From Rhodopseudomonas julia (GTDB lineage Bacteria > Pseudomonadota > Alphaproteobacteria > Rhizobiales > Afifellaceae): a stretch of 64,000 nucleotides of DNA. Below, one piece after another: positions 16,081-25,828 of the stretch. The first letter of the stretch is position 1, and each line of letters starts with the position of its first letter. Under the pieces are notes generated by a model. The model did no database searches. It was not told the DNA's origin and saw nothing but the letters and a program-made list of their open reading frames with translations. The stretch covers positions 868,001-932,000 of the forward strand of contig NZ_JAUSUK010000002.1 in the NCBI RefSeq assembly GCF_030813515.1. The letters run 5' to 3'. The position numbers and the translations under genes were made by a program.

Positions 16081-18750
16081 ATGATCGGCGTCAACGAGAT
16101 CCGCTCTGCGTTCCTCGACTATTTTTCCAAGCACGACCACGAGATCGTCGCTTCCGGCCCGCTCGTGCCCCGCAACGACCCGACCTTGATGTTCACCAAT
16201 GCGGGCATGGTCCCGTTCAAGGACTTCTTCACGGGGCGGGCGAAGGCTCCTTATCCGCGCGCAGTCACCTCGCAGAAATGCGTGCGGGCGGGCGGCAAGC
16301 ATAACGATCTCGACAATGTCGGTTACACGGCGCGTCACCACACCTTTTTCGAGATGCTCGGGAATTTTTCCTTCGGGGATTATTTCAAGGAGCGCGCGAT
16401 CGAGCTTGCCTGGAACCTCGTCACCAAGGAATTCGAGCTCGACCCGAAGCGGCTTCTCGTCACCGTCTATGCCGACGACGAAGAAGCGTTTTCGCTGTGG
16501 CGCAAGATTGCCGGCCTGCCGGAAGAGAAGGTCATCCGCATCGCGACCTCGGATAATTTCTGGCAGATGGGCGAGACTGGACCCTGCGGTCCATGTTCGG
16601 AGATTTTCTACGATCACGGTGCGGAGATCCCCGGAGGGCCTCCGGGCTCGCCCGACGAGGACGGCGACCGTTTCATCGAGATCTGGAACCTCGTCTTCAT
16701 GCAGTTCGAGCAGGTGGCAGGCGGCGAGCGCCACAACCTGCCGCGGCCTTCGATCGATACGGGCATGGGGCTTGAGCGGATCGCGGCTGTCCTGCAGGGC
16801 GTGCACGACAATTACGACATCGACCTCTTCCGGCATCTGATCGAGGCCGTGGAAGGGGCGACGCGCGCCAAGGCGACCGAGGCGAACCGTGCGAGCCATC
16901 GCGTGATTGCCGATCATCTGCGCGCGACGAGCTTTCTGATTGCAGACGGCGTGCTGCCGTCGAACGACGGGCGGGGCTACGTGCTGCGTCGCATCATGCG
17001 GCGGGCAATGCGTCATGCGCATCTCCTCGGCGCCGAGGAGCCGGTGATTTATTCGCTGGTCCCGACCCTCATGCGCGAGATGGGCGGCGCTTATCCCGAG
17101 CTCATGCGCGCTGAGGCTCTCATCACCGAGACGATCCGTCTGGAGGAGAGCCGTTTTCAGCGCACGCTGTCGCGCGGGCTGAGCCTTCTCGACGAGGCGG
17201 CGGGTTCGCTTCACAAAGGCGACATGCTCGATGGCGAGACCGCCTTCAAGCTCTATGACACCTATGGGTTTCCGCTCGATCTGACGCAGGACGCGCTCAA
17301 GAACCGCGGCATCAGCGTCGATCTCGCCGGCTTCACCGATGCGATGGAGCGTCAGCGGGCGGAGGCTCGCGCAAGCTGGGCGGGCTCCGGCGAGGCGGCG
17401 ACGGAAGAAGTCTGGATGGCGCTCAAGGAGGAGCATGGCGCCACGGAATTCCTCGGCTACGGCACGGAAACGGCCGAGGCCGTCACGCTTGGTTTCGTCA
17501 AGGATGGCGAGCGCGCGTCGGAACTGAATGCCGGCGATGCGGGCGCGGTCGTTGTCAACCAGACGCCCTTTTATGGCGAATCGGGTGGTCAGGTCGGCGA
17601 CACCGGCGTCATTCGCAGCGAGGCGGGCGGCGTCTTCCGCGTGGAGGATACGCAGAAGAAGGCGGACGGGCTTTTCGTCCATTTCGGGCGGATGGAGGAG
17701 GGCAAGCTCTCCCTCGGCGACAATGTCCGTATGATCATCGAAGGCAAGCGCCGCACGACGATCCGGGCCAACCACTCGGCGACGCATCTTCTGCACAAGG
17801 CGTTGCGCGACACGCTTGGTCCGCATGTCGCCCAGAAGGGGTCGCTCGTGGCGCCCGACCGGCTGCGGTTCGATTTTTCCCATCCGAAGCCAATGAGCGA
17901 GGAAGAGCTTCGGCTCGTCGAGGACCGCGCCAACGCCGTTATCTTGCAGGATGCGCCGGTGACGACACGGCTGATGGATCGCGAGGCGGCAATTTCCGCC
18001 GGGGCTATGGCGCTCTTCGGCGAGAAATACGGCGATGAAGTGCGGGTTGTCTCCATGGGCACGGAGGTCGGTGGAGATGCCGGCGAGACGAAACCCTATT
18101 CGGTGGAGCTTTGCGGCGGCACTCATGTCGGCGCGACGGGCGAAATCGGCCTGGTGAAGGTTTTGAGTGAGGGTGCGGTTGCCGCGGGCGTACGTCGCGT
18201 GGAGGCCCTGACGGGCGAGGCGGCACGCCGCTATCTCGCCGAGCAGGACAGGCGCGTGAAGGATCTCGCTGGTCGTCTCAAGGTGCGTCCGGAAGAGCTT
18301 GTCGAGCGCGTCGACGGTCTCATGGAAGAGCGCAGACGGCTTGAGCGCGAGCTCGCGGAAGCCAAGAAGCAGCTGGCCATGGGCGGTGGCAAAGCGGGCG
18401 CCGAGCCTGTCAGAGAAATCGGCTCAATCAAGCTGATGGCACGCCTCGTGGAAGGCGTCGCGCTCAAGGATCTGCGCGGAATCGTCGATGAGGGCAAACA
18501 GGCGGTCGGCTCGGGCGTCGTCGCCATCGTCGGCGTCAACGACGGCAAAGCAGGGCTCGCTGTCGGCGTTACGAGCGATCTGACGGACAAGTTCAACGCC
18601 ATCGACCTGGTGCGGCTCGGATCTGAGGCCTTGGGTGGCAAAGGTGGCGGCGGGCGGCCGGATATGGCGCAGGCGGGCGGTCCGGATGCCGGCCAGGCGG
18701 AAGCCGCGCTCGCGGCGATCACCGCGCGGGTCGAAGAACTCGCGGCATAG
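16081..18750 (+). CDS. alaS: Alanine--tRNA ligase
   Basis: The protein has 889 residues, the normal length. The class II catalytic core begins with [20 protein letters not shown]. The tRNA-recognition region contains [17 protein letters not shown], the editing domain has zinc ligands [11 protein letters not shown] and ELCGGTHV, and the C-terminal region ends in the glycine-rich C-Ala domain ([16 protein letters not shown]). It charges tRNA-Ala and edits Ser/Gly mischarging. I chose the ATG at 16081 because MIGVNEIR matches the family start; an ATG at 16039 would add 14 unconserved residues. Confidence 0.97.
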   Translation: MIGVNEIRSAFLDYFSKHDHEIVASGPLVPRNDPTLMFTNAGMVPFKDFFTGRAKAPYPRAVTSQKCVRAGGKHNDLDNVGYTARHHTFFEMLGNFSFGDYFKERAIELAWNLVTKEFELDPKRLLVTVYADDEEAFSLWRKIAGLPEEKVIRIATSDNFWQMGETGPCGPCSEIFYDHGAEIPGGPPGSPDEDGDRFIEIWNLVFMQFEQVAGGERHNLPRPSIDTGMGLERIAAVLQGVHDNYDIDLFRHLIEAVEGATRAKATEANRASHRVIADHLRATSFLIADGVLPSNDGRGYVLRRIMRRAMRHAHLLGAEEPVIYSLVPTLMREMGGAYPELMRAEALITETIRLEESRFQRTLSRGLSLLDEAAGSLHKGDMLDGETAFKLYDTYGFPLDLTQDALKNRGISVDLAGFTDAMERQRAEARASWAGSGEAATEEVWMALKEEHGATEFLGYGTETAEAVTLGFVKDGERASELNAGDAGAVVVNQTPFYGESGGQVGDTGVIRSEAGGVFRVEDTQKKADGLFVHFGRMEEGKLSLGDNVRMIIEGKRRTTIRANHSATHLLHKALRDTLGPHVAQKGSLVAPDRLRFDFSHPKPMSEEELRLVEDRANAVILQDAPVTTRLMDREAAISAGAMALFGEKYGDEVRVVSMGTEVGGDAGETKPYSVELCGGTHVGATGEIGLVKVLSEGAVAAGVRRVEALTGEAARRYLAEQDRRVKDLAGRLKVRPEELVERVDGLMEERRRLERELAEAKKQLAMGGGKAGAEPVREIGSIKLMARLVEGVALKDLRGIVDEGKQAVGSGVVAIVGVNDGKAGLAVGVTSDLTDKFNAIDLVRLGSEALGGKGGGGRPDMAQAGGPDAGQAEAALAAITARVEELAA

Positions 18751-18774
18751 GTCTGTTTGCCAACAATGCGGGCG

Positions 18775-18805
18775 CGGCGTCCTCGAAGAACGCCGGCCCC
18801 TTTTG
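18775..18805. terminator. Hairpins between convergent alaS and crp-like genes
   Basis: CGGCGT (18775-18780) can pair with ACGCCG (18790-18795). An overlapping GGCCC/GGGCC stem with a T-run loop (18796-18809) follows. Position between converging genes suggests termination, but neither hairpin has a clean T-run. Confidence 0.4.
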
Positions 18806-18835
18806 GGCCTGTTGCTGACGGCCTGTTTGGGCGGC

Positions 18836-19537
18836 CTATTTCTGGTGCCGGTTTTCGGCGATCTTCCGTAGACCTTCCTGATCGACGATCGTCACCTTCT
18901 GACGGCCGCTCTTGACGAAACCTGCCTCTTCCCAAGAACTGAGGAGCCGGCTGACCGTGTGAAGCGTGGTCCCGGTCATCTCCGCAATGTCCTGGCGGGT
19001 GATCGGGAAATCGATTTCCACCCCATCTTCGGTCGGGCGTCCGGCCTGTTCGGTGAGGCGCAGAAGCGCCTGCGCCACGCGCTGCTCGACCTGCTGGGTG
19101 GCCATCTCCACGACGCGGGCCTGCGTTTCCTGCAGGCGGGCGCCGACCGTGCGCGAGGCGTTGTCGGCAAAGGCTGGAAAACGCGCCGCAAAATCGGCCC
19201 AGAGATGGGTCGGCCAGGTCAGCACCACGCAATCGACGGCGGCCACGGCGCTCGCGGGATAGGATTTGCGGCCGATCGCCGGTGCGATCCCGAAAAGCTC
19301 ACCATCGTTGATGTACCGAGTGATCACCTGATCGCCGCCGGGCGTGGTGCGGACCACGCGCACATGTCCGTTCAGGAGGAGGTGGAAGGAATGCGCATCC
19401 GCCTCCTGCTCGAAGATCGTCGCCTCGCGGGGATAGCGGGCCGAGCGTGCCGCCTTGAGAATGACGTCGAGATCATCCGGCTGCAGTCCCGTAAAGAGCG
19501 GCAGACCCTGGATGAGCGATCGATCGAGAGCGGGCAA
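18836..19537 (-). CDS. Crp/Fnr-family transcriptional regulator
   Basis: The protein has 233 residues. The N-terminal cyclic-nucleotide-binding-like beta-barrel (about 10-130) includes GDQVITRYINDGELFG. A dimerisation helix and a winged helix-turn-helix follow (about 165-225) with DIAEMTGTTLHTVSRLLSSWEEAGFV as recognition region. There are no N-terminal Cys residues for an Fe-S cluster, so it is not an oxygen-sensing FNR. Its neighbour nnrS, on the same strand just upstream, suggests an NnrR/DNR-like nitric-oxide-responsive regulator, which is inference from context. The start appears to be TTG at 19537, with GGAG six bases before it. Confidence 0.82.
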   Translation of the reverse strand: MPALDRSLIQGLPLFTGLQPDDLDVILKAARSARYPREATIFEQEADAHSFHLLLNGHVRVVRTTPGGDQVITRYINDGELFGIAPAIGRKSYPASAVAAVDCVVLTWPTHLWADFAARFPAFADNASRTVGARLQETQARVVEMATQQVEQRVAQALLRLTEQAGRPTEDGVEIDFPITRQDIAEMTGTTLHTVSRLLSSWEEAGFVKSGRQKVTIVDQEGLRKIAENRHQK

Positions 19538-19685
19538 ACAGATCTCCGTCGCAAACCGCGGAAGGCGGTGTCGACCTCCGTTCTAAACGGCGTTGCCGGC
19601 TGAGGAAAAGCGGTTGGCGAAGAAGTTCTGTCACCGGGAGAGGTGAGGCCTGTGGGGAGGGGGGAACGCCGCGCGTTTGACGGCC

Positions 19686-20951
19686 TCATTGTGTCGCGTG
19701 GCGGCGTCGTCCCCACAGGATCGGCGCGTAGCGGAGTGCGAAGGCGAGGAAGGCGAGGCTCCAGATGACGCCGCCGAGCGTGACGAGCACCGCATAGAGG
19801 CCGATCGCGAAGGTCGCGGCGATTCGGAGGACGGCGCCTAGGCTGACGGCTCCATAGAGCGCGCGCGTCCAGCGGTCCGCGTGGATCGCGCGACCCGTAT
19901 GGCCGAGGCTTGCGCGCGTCATGATGGCGAGCGTCATGGTGCCGATCGCGCCCGCCGTCAGAGCATGAATGGCCGCACTCGGCGTGATGAGCGCTGGCGC
20001 AAGAATGGAGGCGCCGATGAGGGCAAGCGAAATTGCGAGCCAGAGATAACCGAGATGCAGAACGAGGACGATCGGCTCGCCGAAGGTGGCGCTTCCCCGC
20101 CAGCGTGACAGGCGCAGACCGAGAAGGAGGCCTGCAACGAGCCAGAGGATGCCGGTCGCGGGCGCGTAGGGGAACACGACCCAGGCGGGGATGGCGGCGA
20201 GTGTTGCGACAAGTGCGACCTTATCGATCCGGCCGAAAGGCGCGGGGAGGTCTTTGTCGCCATTCTTCACGAGCCAGTTGCGTGTGAAGCTCGGGGTCAC
20301 GCGGCCGCCGATGAGGGCGATGAGAAGCGCGATGACGCCGAGCGCCAGACGTACGGCGTAGCCGGAGGGGAGAAGCCCTGCGGCCTCTGCATGGAAAAGT
20401 GCGTTGGCAAGAGCGAAGACGGAGAGAATGAACGCGACAGGCATGTTCTTCCAGTTCTTGCCGGCAATGACTTCGCGAATGATGGCGAATGCGAGCGAGA
20501 CCGGAAAGGCGAGATCGAGCACAAACGCAAGCGCGGGCGCTGCCACGAAGGCTGAAGCAATGCGCCCGACGAGCCAAAGTGCGACGAGGCCGAGCAACGG
20601 TTTCCCGCTCAAGGGGAGGCGGCCCGTCCAGTTGGGCACGGCCGTCAGAATGAAGCCGGCGATGATGGCTCCGACATAGCCGAAGATCATCTCGTGTTCG
20701 TGCCAGGCGAGCGCATCAAAGGGGCCGGCAGGGCTGCCACCGGCAAAATACATCCACAGCCAGAAAGGGATGGCGAGACCGGCGAAAAGGGTCCCGGCGA
20801 AAAAGAAGGGGCGGAATCCGTAAGACAGGATCGGGGCGACGTCGAGGCTGCGGCCGCGCGTGTCTTTGTTGCTGACGCCCTCCGCCCGCTCGCGTCGCGG
20901 GACGGAACGGTCGATGAGGGCGGCATTAATCCTGTCGGTGATCGGGCACAT
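19686..20951 (-). CDS. nnrS: NnrS family protein
   Basis: The protein has about 421 residues from the ATG at 20951 (MCPITDRINA); upstream frame to 21080 looks non-coding. It is highly hydrophobic with about 12 transmembrane helices. It has the NnrS signature near the N-terminus (LSYGFRPFFFAGTLFAG) and ALAWHEHEMIFGYVGAIIAGF with conserved His residues thought to bind haem. NnrS is linked to nitric-oxide stress resistance in denitrifiers and others. It lies upstream of the Crp/Fnr-type gene, probably in one unit. No nitrite or NO reductase genes are present in the window. Confidence 0.88.
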   Translation of the reverse strand: MCPITDRINAALIDRSVPRRERAEGVSNKDTRGRSLDVAPILSYGFRPFFFAGTLFAGLAIPFWLWMYFAGGSPAGPFDALAWHEHEMIFGYVGAIIAGFILTAVPNWTGRLPLSGKPLLGLVALWLVGRIASAFVAAPALAFVLDLAFPVSLAFAIIREVIAGKNWKNMPVAFILSVFALANALFHAEAAGLLPSGYAVRLALGVIALLIALIGGRVTPSFTRNWLVKNGDKDLPAPFGRIDKVALVATLAAIPAWVVFPYAPATGILWLVAGLLLGLRLSRWRGSATFGEPIVLVLHLGYLWLAISLALIGASILAPALITPSAAIHALTAGAIGTMTLAIMTRASLGHTGRAIHADRWTRALYGAVSLGAVLRIAATFAIGLYAVLVTLGGVIWSLAFLAFALRYAPILWGRRRHATQ

Positions 20952-21096
20952 GATCGTCTCTCGCTTGCTTGCGGCGACCATAGCGGGATCAGCCACGGCG
21001 TCTTTGCGCTCCGGCAAACTGACGGAAGGGTGTGCTTCGCTCAAAACACGCCGGGCACTGAGCCGGTGTCTGGCCGCCATGATCGACAGGGATGGC

Positions 21097-21894
21097 CTAT
21101 GTTTCGGCCCTGGTTGCGTGGCGCTCCAGATAAGTGCGCGGTGGCGTGCCGAGGACGCGCTTGAACATCGTCGTGAAGGCCGCCGGATTGTCGTAGCCGA
21201 GATCGATCGCGACCGCCGTCACGGCCTCGCCGGCGGCCAGCCGCGGCAGGGCCGCCATCAGACATGCCTGCTGGCGCCAGGCCACGAAACTCAAGCCGGT
21301 CTCGCGGCGAAAGAGGCGTGTGAAGCTTCGCCGCGACAGGCTCAAGGCGTCGCTCCATTCATCGATCGTGCTGTGTGGTGTCGGGCGAAGCAGGAAACCA
21401 CGGCAGAGCCGCAGCAACGGGTCGGTCCTGGGCAGGGGGAGCGAGAGCGGCAAGGCCGGCAGACGGTGCATCTCGTGTTCGACGAGCCGCATGAGTGCTG
21501 CGTCTCGCTCGTTGAGCTCGCCATCTCGCGGCAGTGCCACCGCTTCGGTGAGGAGATTGCGCATCAAGGGCGAGATGCCGACGACCTGACATCGGGCCGG
21601 CATCGCTTCGGCGGCCTCGGGGAGGAGATAGAGGCTTTGGATCTTCACTCGGCCCAACATGTGGACCTCATGGACCACTTGAGGCGGGATCCACATGCCG
21701 CGTTCGGGCGGCATCACCCAGGCTCCGTCGCGGGTGACCATCATCACGACGCCGGTCGAACCGTAGAGGAGCTGGCCTCTGCGATGATTGTGCGGCGCGA
21801 TGATCTGGCCGTCCGGATATTCGGTGCCGAGAGCGATCACGCGGCGCGGAATGTCATCCGCGAAAGGGAGAAGAGGAGGCTTTTTAAGGATCAT
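21097..21894 (-). CDS. AraC-family transcriptional regulator
   Basis: The protein has 265 residues. The N-terminal cupin-like effector domain (about 20-110) has HNHRRGQLLYGSTGVVMMVT and WVMPPERGMWIPP. The C-terminal AraC/XylS double helix-turn-helix (about 165-260) shows DALSLSRRSFTRLFRRETG and IDLGYDNPAAFTTMFKRVLGTPP. It is divergent from the Fsr-like MFS gene with about 125 bp between starts, so it most likely controls that pump. The effector is not deducible. Confidence 0.88.
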   Translation of the reverse strand: MILKKPPLLPFADDIPRRVIALGTEYPDGQIIAPHNHRRGQLLYGSTGVVMMVTRDGAWVMPPERGMWIPPQVVHEVHMLGRVKIQSLYLLPEAAEAMPARCQVVGISPLMRNLLTEAVALPRDGELNERDAALMRLVEHEMHRLPALPLSLPLPRTDPLLRLCRGFLLRPTPHSTIDEWSDALSLSRRSFTRLFRRETGLSFVAWRQQACLMAALPRLAAGEAVTAVAIDLGYDNPAAFTTMFKRVLGTPPRTYLERHATRAET

Positions 21895-22019
21895 GGCCCA
21901 GTCTCGTAGGATAATGACCCTAATGCGGTGGCGGGCCGCAGTCGATCCGGTTTGCTAGACGGTCTCCCCAAAAGCCGGCAGCTCGCCGGCTGATCCTCAC
22001 AGGCTCGAAAGGCCCCCGA

Positions 22020-23264
22020 ATGACCTCCGTCACTGTCTCCCGTTCCGGTTCCGGCGGCACTGCCTTTGCGGTGCTGGGCGCGGCGAGCTTCTGCCATCTC
22101 CTCAACGATATGATGCAGTCGCTGGTGATTGCGGCCTATCCGATCTTCAAGTCGGAGTTTGATTTGAGCTTTGCACAGCTCGGGCTTCTTACGCTCACCT
22201 ATCAGGCGACCGCTTCTATGCTGCAGCCGCTCGTCGGTCTCTACACCGATCGCCGGCCGCAGCCTTATTCGCTGCCTGTCGGCATGAGCTCCACATTGTG
22301 CGGGCTTCTCGCGCTCGCCTTTGCTTCCAGCTATGCGGGCCTTCTCGTCGGCAGCGCGCTTCTCGGCATCGGCTCGTCGATCTTTCATCCGGAATCGTCG
22401 CGTCTGGCGCGTCTTGCCTCCGGAGGTGCGCACGGCCTGGCGCAGTCGATCTTCCAGGTCGGCGGCAATGCCGGAGCCTCGCTCGGCCCGATCGTCGTCG
22501 CGTTCTTCGTTCTGCCGCGTGGCCAGGAGAGCATCGCCTGGTTCGCTCTGGTGGCGCTGTGTGGGATCATCGTGCTGACGCGGCTCGGCGGCTGGTACAA
22601 GCGCCACGCCGAGCGTCGACCCGTGGCGCGGCGGGGCAGCGGTGAAGAAAGCGGGCTCAGCCGCCGCGAGATCGGACGGGCGCTCTCGCTTCTTTTCGGC
22701 CTGATCCTGTCGAAATACTTCTATCTCGCGAGCTTCACGAGCTATTACGTCTTCTACCTGATGCACCGCTTCGGGTTGCCGCAGGGCGAGGCGCAGCTCT
22801 ACCTGTTCGTGTTTCTCGCGGCCGTGGCGGCGGGCACGCTGATCGGCGGGCCGGTGGGCGACCGCATCGGGCGCAAGGCGGTGATCTGGACATCGATTGC
22901 CGGCGTTCTGCCCTTCACGCTCGTGCTGCCCTATGTCGGGCTTCCGGCGACCGCCGTCCTCAGCGTTCTCATCGGTCTCATTCTCTCCTCGGCCTTCTCC
23001 GCAATCGTCGTCTATGCGCAGGAATTGATGCCCGGCCGTGTCGGCATGGTGTCCGGCCTCTTCTTCGGCCTCGCCTTCGGTATGGGCGGTATCGGTGCGG
23101 CGCTGGTGGGCGTTCTCGCCGATTGGACGAGCATCGAGTTCGTCTACAAGATCTGCGCCTTCCTGCCCGCGATGGGCTTTCTCGCAGCCTTCCTGCCGGA
23201 TGCGGAGGGGCGCCGGAGGGCGCGCCTGGAAGCCCGCCTGTCGCCCGACGCGTCGGAGCGCTGA
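22020..23264 (+). CDS. MFS transporter, fosmidomycin-resistance (Fsr) type
   Basis: The protein has 414 residues with about 12 transmembrane helices in two halves. The N-terminal segment HLLNDMMQSLVIAAYPIFK and DLSFAQLGLLTLTYQATASMLQPLVGLYTD are characteristic of the Fsr subfamily. The mid-protein motif SRLARLASGGAHGLAQSIFQVGGNAGASLGP and an RIGRK loop in the second half also match. It is a proton-driven efflux pump; E. coli Fsr exports fosmidomycin, but the natural substrate here is unknown. Regulation by the divergent AraC-type protein is likely. Confidence 0.87.
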   Translation: MTSVTVSRSGSGGTAFAVLGAASFCHLLNDMMQSLVIAAYPIFKSEFDLSFAQLGLLTLTYQATASMLQPLVGLYTDRRPQPYSLPVGMSSTLCGLLALAFASSYAGLLVGSALLGIGSSIFHPESSRLARLASGGAHGLAQSIFQVGGNAGASLGPIVVAFFVLPRGQESIAWFALVALCGIIVLTRLGGWYKRHAERRPVARRGSGEESGLSRREIGRALSLLFGLILSKYFYLASFTSYYVFYLMHRFGLPQGEAQLYLFVFLAAVAAGTLIGGPVGDRIGRKAVIWTSIAGVLPFTLVLPYVGLPATAVLSVLIGLILSSAFSAIVVYAQELMPGRVGMVSGLFFGLAFGMGGIGAALVGVLADWTSIEFVYKICAFLPAMGFLAAFLPDAEGRRRARLEARLSPDASER

Positions 23265-23273
23265 CGAGCCTCC

Positions 23274-23303
23274 AAAGAAAAAGGGCGGCTTGCCGCCGCC
23301 CTT
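23274..23303 (-). terminator. Rho-independent terminator of icd
   Basis: A 9-bp stem (AAGGGCGGC at 23281-23289 with GCCGCCCTT at 23295-23303) is followed on the minus strand by a U-run (complement of the A-rich 23274-23282). It sits 24 bp beyond the icd stop and also separates the convergent MFS gene. Confidence 0.82.
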
Positions 23304-23327
23304 CGACCTGTCAGAAAGACTGGGCCG

Positions 23328-24542
23328 TCAGCCCATGGCCTTCTGCAAATTCGTGTCGATCTTGTCGAGGAAGCCGGTCGTCGACAGCCATGGCTGGTCG
23401 GGACCGACGAGCAGGGCAAGGTCCTTCGTCATGGCGCCCGATTCGATGGTGTTGACCACCGTACGCTCCAGCGTGTCGGCGAAGTGCTTCAGCTCCTTGT
23501 TGTCGTCGAGTTTGGCGCGATGTGCGAGCCCGCGGCTCCAGGCGAAGATCGAGGCCGTCGAATTGGTCGATGTCTCGCGGCCCTGCTGATGCAGACGGAA
23601 ATGCCGCGTGACGGTGCCGTGTGCGGCCTCCGCTTCGACCGTGTTGCCGTCCGGCGTCATCAACACGGACGTCATTAGGCCGAGGGAGCCGAAGCCTTGC
23701 GCGACGGTGTCGGACTGCACGTCGCCGTCGTAGTTCTTCGCCGCCCAGACGAAACCGCCCGACCATTTCAGCGCCGCCGCGACCATGTCGTCGATCAGCC
23801 GGTGCTCATAGGTGATCTGGCGTGCCTCGTATTTTTCCTTGAACTCCGCCTCGTAGATCTCCTGGAAGAGGTCCTTGAAGCGACCGTCATAGGCTTTGAG
23901 GATCGTGTTCTTGGTCGACAGATACACCGAGTAGCCGCGCATCAGACCGTAATTGAGCGAGGCGCGGGCGAAATCGCGGATCGATTCGTCGAGGTTGTAC
24001 ATGCCCATGGCAACGCCGCCGGCCGGGAAATCGAACACCTCGTATTCCTGCGAATCGGACCCGTCCTTGGCTTCCCAGCGCATTGTGAGCTTGCCGGCGC
24101 CAGGGACGACGAAATCCGTCGCCTTGTACTGGTCGCCGAAAGCGTGGCGGCCAATGACGATCGGCTTCGTCCAACCCGGGACCAGACGCGGCACGTTCGA
24201 GCAGATGATCGGCTCGCGGAAGACGACGCCGCCCAGAATGTTGCGAATCGTGCCGTTCGGGGAACGCCACATCTTCTTGAGGCCGAATTCCTCCACGCGC
24301 GCTTCGTCCGGCGTAATGGTGGCGCATTTCACGCCAACTCCGACCTTCTTGATCGCCTCGGCCGCATCCACCGTCACCTGATCCTCGGTGGCATCGCGGT
24401 TCTCGATACCGAGATCGTAGTATTGCAGATCGAGGTCGAGATAGGGGTGGATGAGCTTTTCCTTGATGTAGTGCCAGATGATGCGCGTCATCTCGTCGCC
24501 GTCGAGTTCGACGACGGGGTTCTCCACCTTAATCTTCGCCAT
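23328..24542 (-). CDS. icd: NADP-dependent isocitrate dehydrogenase
   Basis: The protein has 404 residues, the size of the dimeric eukaryote-like (type II) enzyme. It starts [19 protein letters not shown], shows the substrate-binding [12 protein letters not shown], the coenzyme-binding [11 protein letters not shown] and a [20 protein letters not shown]-terminal block. It oxidatively decarboxylates isocitrate to 2-oxoglutarate with NADP in the TCA cycle. It is monocistronic, with its own terminator. Confidence 0.97.
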   Translation of the reverse strand: MAKIKVENPVVELDGDEMTRIIWHYIKEKLIHPYLDLDLQYYDLGIENRDATEDQVTVDAAEAIKKVGVGVKCATITPDEARVEEFGLKKMWRSPNGTIRNILGGVVFREPIICSNVPRLVPGWTKPIVIGRHAFGDQYKATDFVVPGAGKLTMRWEAKDGSDSQEYEVFDFPAGGVAMGMYNLDESIRDFARASLNYGLMRGYSVYLSTKNTILKAYDGRFKDLFQEIYEAEFKEKYEARQITYEHRLIDDMVAAALKWSGGFVWAAKNYDGDVQSDTVAQGFGSLGLMTSVLMTPDGNTVEAEAAHGTVTRHFRLHQQGRETSTNSTASIFAWSRGLAHRAKLDDNKELKHFADTLERTVVNTIESGAMTKDLALLVGPDQPWLSTTGFLDKIDTNLQKAMG

Positions 24543-24620
24543 GGATTTTCCTGTCTGCTTTGCTCGGTGCTATGCGGGTCCGGAGCGGCTTTTCCGCACA
24601 TTCAGATCAACGGGCCGTAT

Positions 24621-24658
24621 AGCAAACGCCCTTCGCCGCGCAAACACGGCGAAGGGCG
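24621..24658 (-). terminator. Strong hairpin downstream of the microprotein genes
   Basis: A perfect 12-bp stem (24627-24638 with 24647-24658) with an 8-nt loop lies between the microprotein genes and icd. On the minus strand it is followed by only a short GTTTGC, so it could be a terminator of the microprotein unit or an mRNA-stabilising or attenuating hairpin in the icd leader. Confidence 0.55.
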
Positions 24659-24706
24659 AGAAATCGATTCTCTCATCCGGCTCGTCGAGAGCCCGGCCCG
24701 TTTACG

Positions 24707-24781
24707 TCATACGAGGCCGGCGAGAGACAGGATGATAATGACGATCGCGATCAGTCCAACAAGATAGACGATATTGCGCAT
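24707..24781 (-). CDS. 24-residue single-span membrane microprotein A
   Basis: A 25-codon minus-strand frame begins ATG at 24781 (MRNIVYLVGLIAIV...) and ends at the TGA 24707-24709. AGGGAG precedes the ATG by 9 bases. Apart from residues 2-3 it is one continuous hydrophobic helix with a central VGLI and a terminal LAGLV. It is closely similar to the second microprotein about 60 bp upstream (M-R-x-I-x-Y-x-VGLI then LSL-x-GL). The conserved pattern and the good ribosome-binding sites on both copies are the evidence for coding. Similar tiny membrane proteins are common but uncharacterised in alphaproteobacteria, as far as I recall; function unknown. Confidence 0.7.
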   Translation of the reverse strand: MRNIVYLVGLIAIVIIILSLAGLV

Positions 24782-24838
24782 GGCGGGTGGCTCCCTGTCT
24801 GTTGAGGCTTATAAGCGCTGTTGCGTCGAAGATGTCGC

Positions 24839-24916
24839 TCAGGCGAGGCCGAGAAGCGACAGAACCGCCACGACGACCACGATCAGACCAACGATATAGA
24901 TAATGCTTCGCATCAT
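24839..24916 (-). CDS. 25-residue single-span membrane microprotein B
   Basis: This paralogue of the neighbouring microprotein starts with two Met codons (24916 or 24913) and reads MMRSIIYIVGLIVVV..., ending LSLLGLA before TGA at 24839-24841. A strong Shine-Dalgarno sequence (AAAGAGGG) lies just upstream. It has one hydrophobic helix with no soluble domain, and an Arg at the N-terminal edge predicting a cytoplasmic N-terminus. It is divergent from trmJ and is probably the first gene of a two-gene unit with microprotein A. Confidence 0.7.
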   Translation of the reverse strand: MMRSIIYIVGLIVVVVAVLSLLGLA

Positions 24917-25018
24917 GCCCTCTTTCAGTGTGCGTTCAATTCAGCTTTGCGGTGACAATCCCCGCTTTGCGACATGGTTCCGCGGATTTCTTGGCCCGCT
25001 CGGTCAAAGGAGGGGCTC

Positions 25019-25828
25019 GTGAACGGCGAGGGCGGGACAGATTCCCGCCAAGTCACTGGGCCTGCAATCATCCTCGTGGAGCCGCAGCTCGGGGAGAATA
25101 TCGGCATGGTCGCCCGGGCCATGGCGAATTTTGGTCTGTCCGATCTGCGCCTCGTTGCGCCACGCGATGGCTGGCCGAACGAAAAGGCGCGCGCTGCGGC
25201 AAGCCGAGCCGATCATGTGATCGATGCTGTCAGGGTTTATGAGAATGTCGCCGAAGCCGTCGCAGAGCTTCGCTTCGTGCTCGCGACGACGGCCCGCACG
25301 CGCGAGATTCCGAAAGAGGTTCTGGGTCCGCGCGAGGCCGCGGCCGCCTTGCGTGAGAAAGAAAGCCTCGGTCAGGAGACGGGCCTCCTTTTCGGTCGCG
25401 AGCGCTGGGGACTCGTCAACGAAGAGATCGCCTATGCCGACAAGATCGTGACGTTTCCGGTCAATCCGAGTTTCGCTTCCCTCAATCTGGCGCAATCTGT
25501 GCTTTTGATGAGCTACGAATGGCTGCAATCCGGCCTGGGCGAGGGCGAGCTTCCGACGCGTGCAAGGCTCCCCGAGCTCGATGCGATGCCGGCGCCGAAA
25601 TCGGAGCTCGTCGGTTTGATGGAGCATTTGGAGAGTGCACTCGAGCCGACCGGCTATTATCGCACGGAAGAAAAGCGCCCGGTGATGGTCCGCAATCTGC
25701 GAGCGATGCTGCAAAGGCCGGGTTTCACGACCACGGAGATCCGTGCGTTGCGCGGCATCGTGGCCGCGCTCGAAGGGCGCAAAACCAAGCGCGATGTGGC
25801 GAAAGCGTCCGGCGAAGAGGATGAGTGA
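25019..25828 (+). CDS. trmJ: tRNA (cytidine/uridine-2'-O-)-methyltransferase TrmJ-like (SPOUT)
   Basis: The protein has 269 residues. SpoU motifs are intact: VEPQLGENIGMVARAMANFGLSDLRLV (motif 1), TGLLFGRERWGLVNEE (motif 2) and VNPSFASLNLAQSVLLMSYEW (motif 3, knot). TrmJ methylates the ribose of nucleotide 32 in several tRNAs using S-adenosylmethionine. I chose the GTG at 25019 because AAAGGAGG ends 5 bases before it; an in-frame ATG at 24974 lacks a ribosome-binding site. The gene overlaps murI by 4 bp. Confidence 0.9.
   Translation: MNGEGGTDSRQVTGPAIILVEPQLGENIGMVARAMANFGLSDLRLVAPRDGWPNEKARAAASRADHVIDAVRVYENVAEAVAELRFVLATTARTREIPKEVLGPREAAAALREKESLGQETGLLFGRERWGLVNEEIAYADKIVTFPVNPSFASLNLAQSVLLMSYEWLQSGLGEGELPTRARLPELDAMPAPKSELVGLMEHLESALEPTGYYRTEEKRPVMVRNLRAMLQRPGFTTTEIRALRGIVAALEGRKTKRDVAKASGEEDE

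Noticed and set aside
15666-16094. 142-codon minus-strand frame in the recA-alaS gap
   Set aside because: It has no ribosome-binding site, reads as Arg/Pro/Ser-rich and overlaps the alaS start.
16018-18126. 702-codon minus-strand frame opposite alaS
   Set aside because: It lies antisense to a certain alaS gene and its translation is rich in Arg, Ala and His with no family motifs. This is a typical GC-rich shadow frame.
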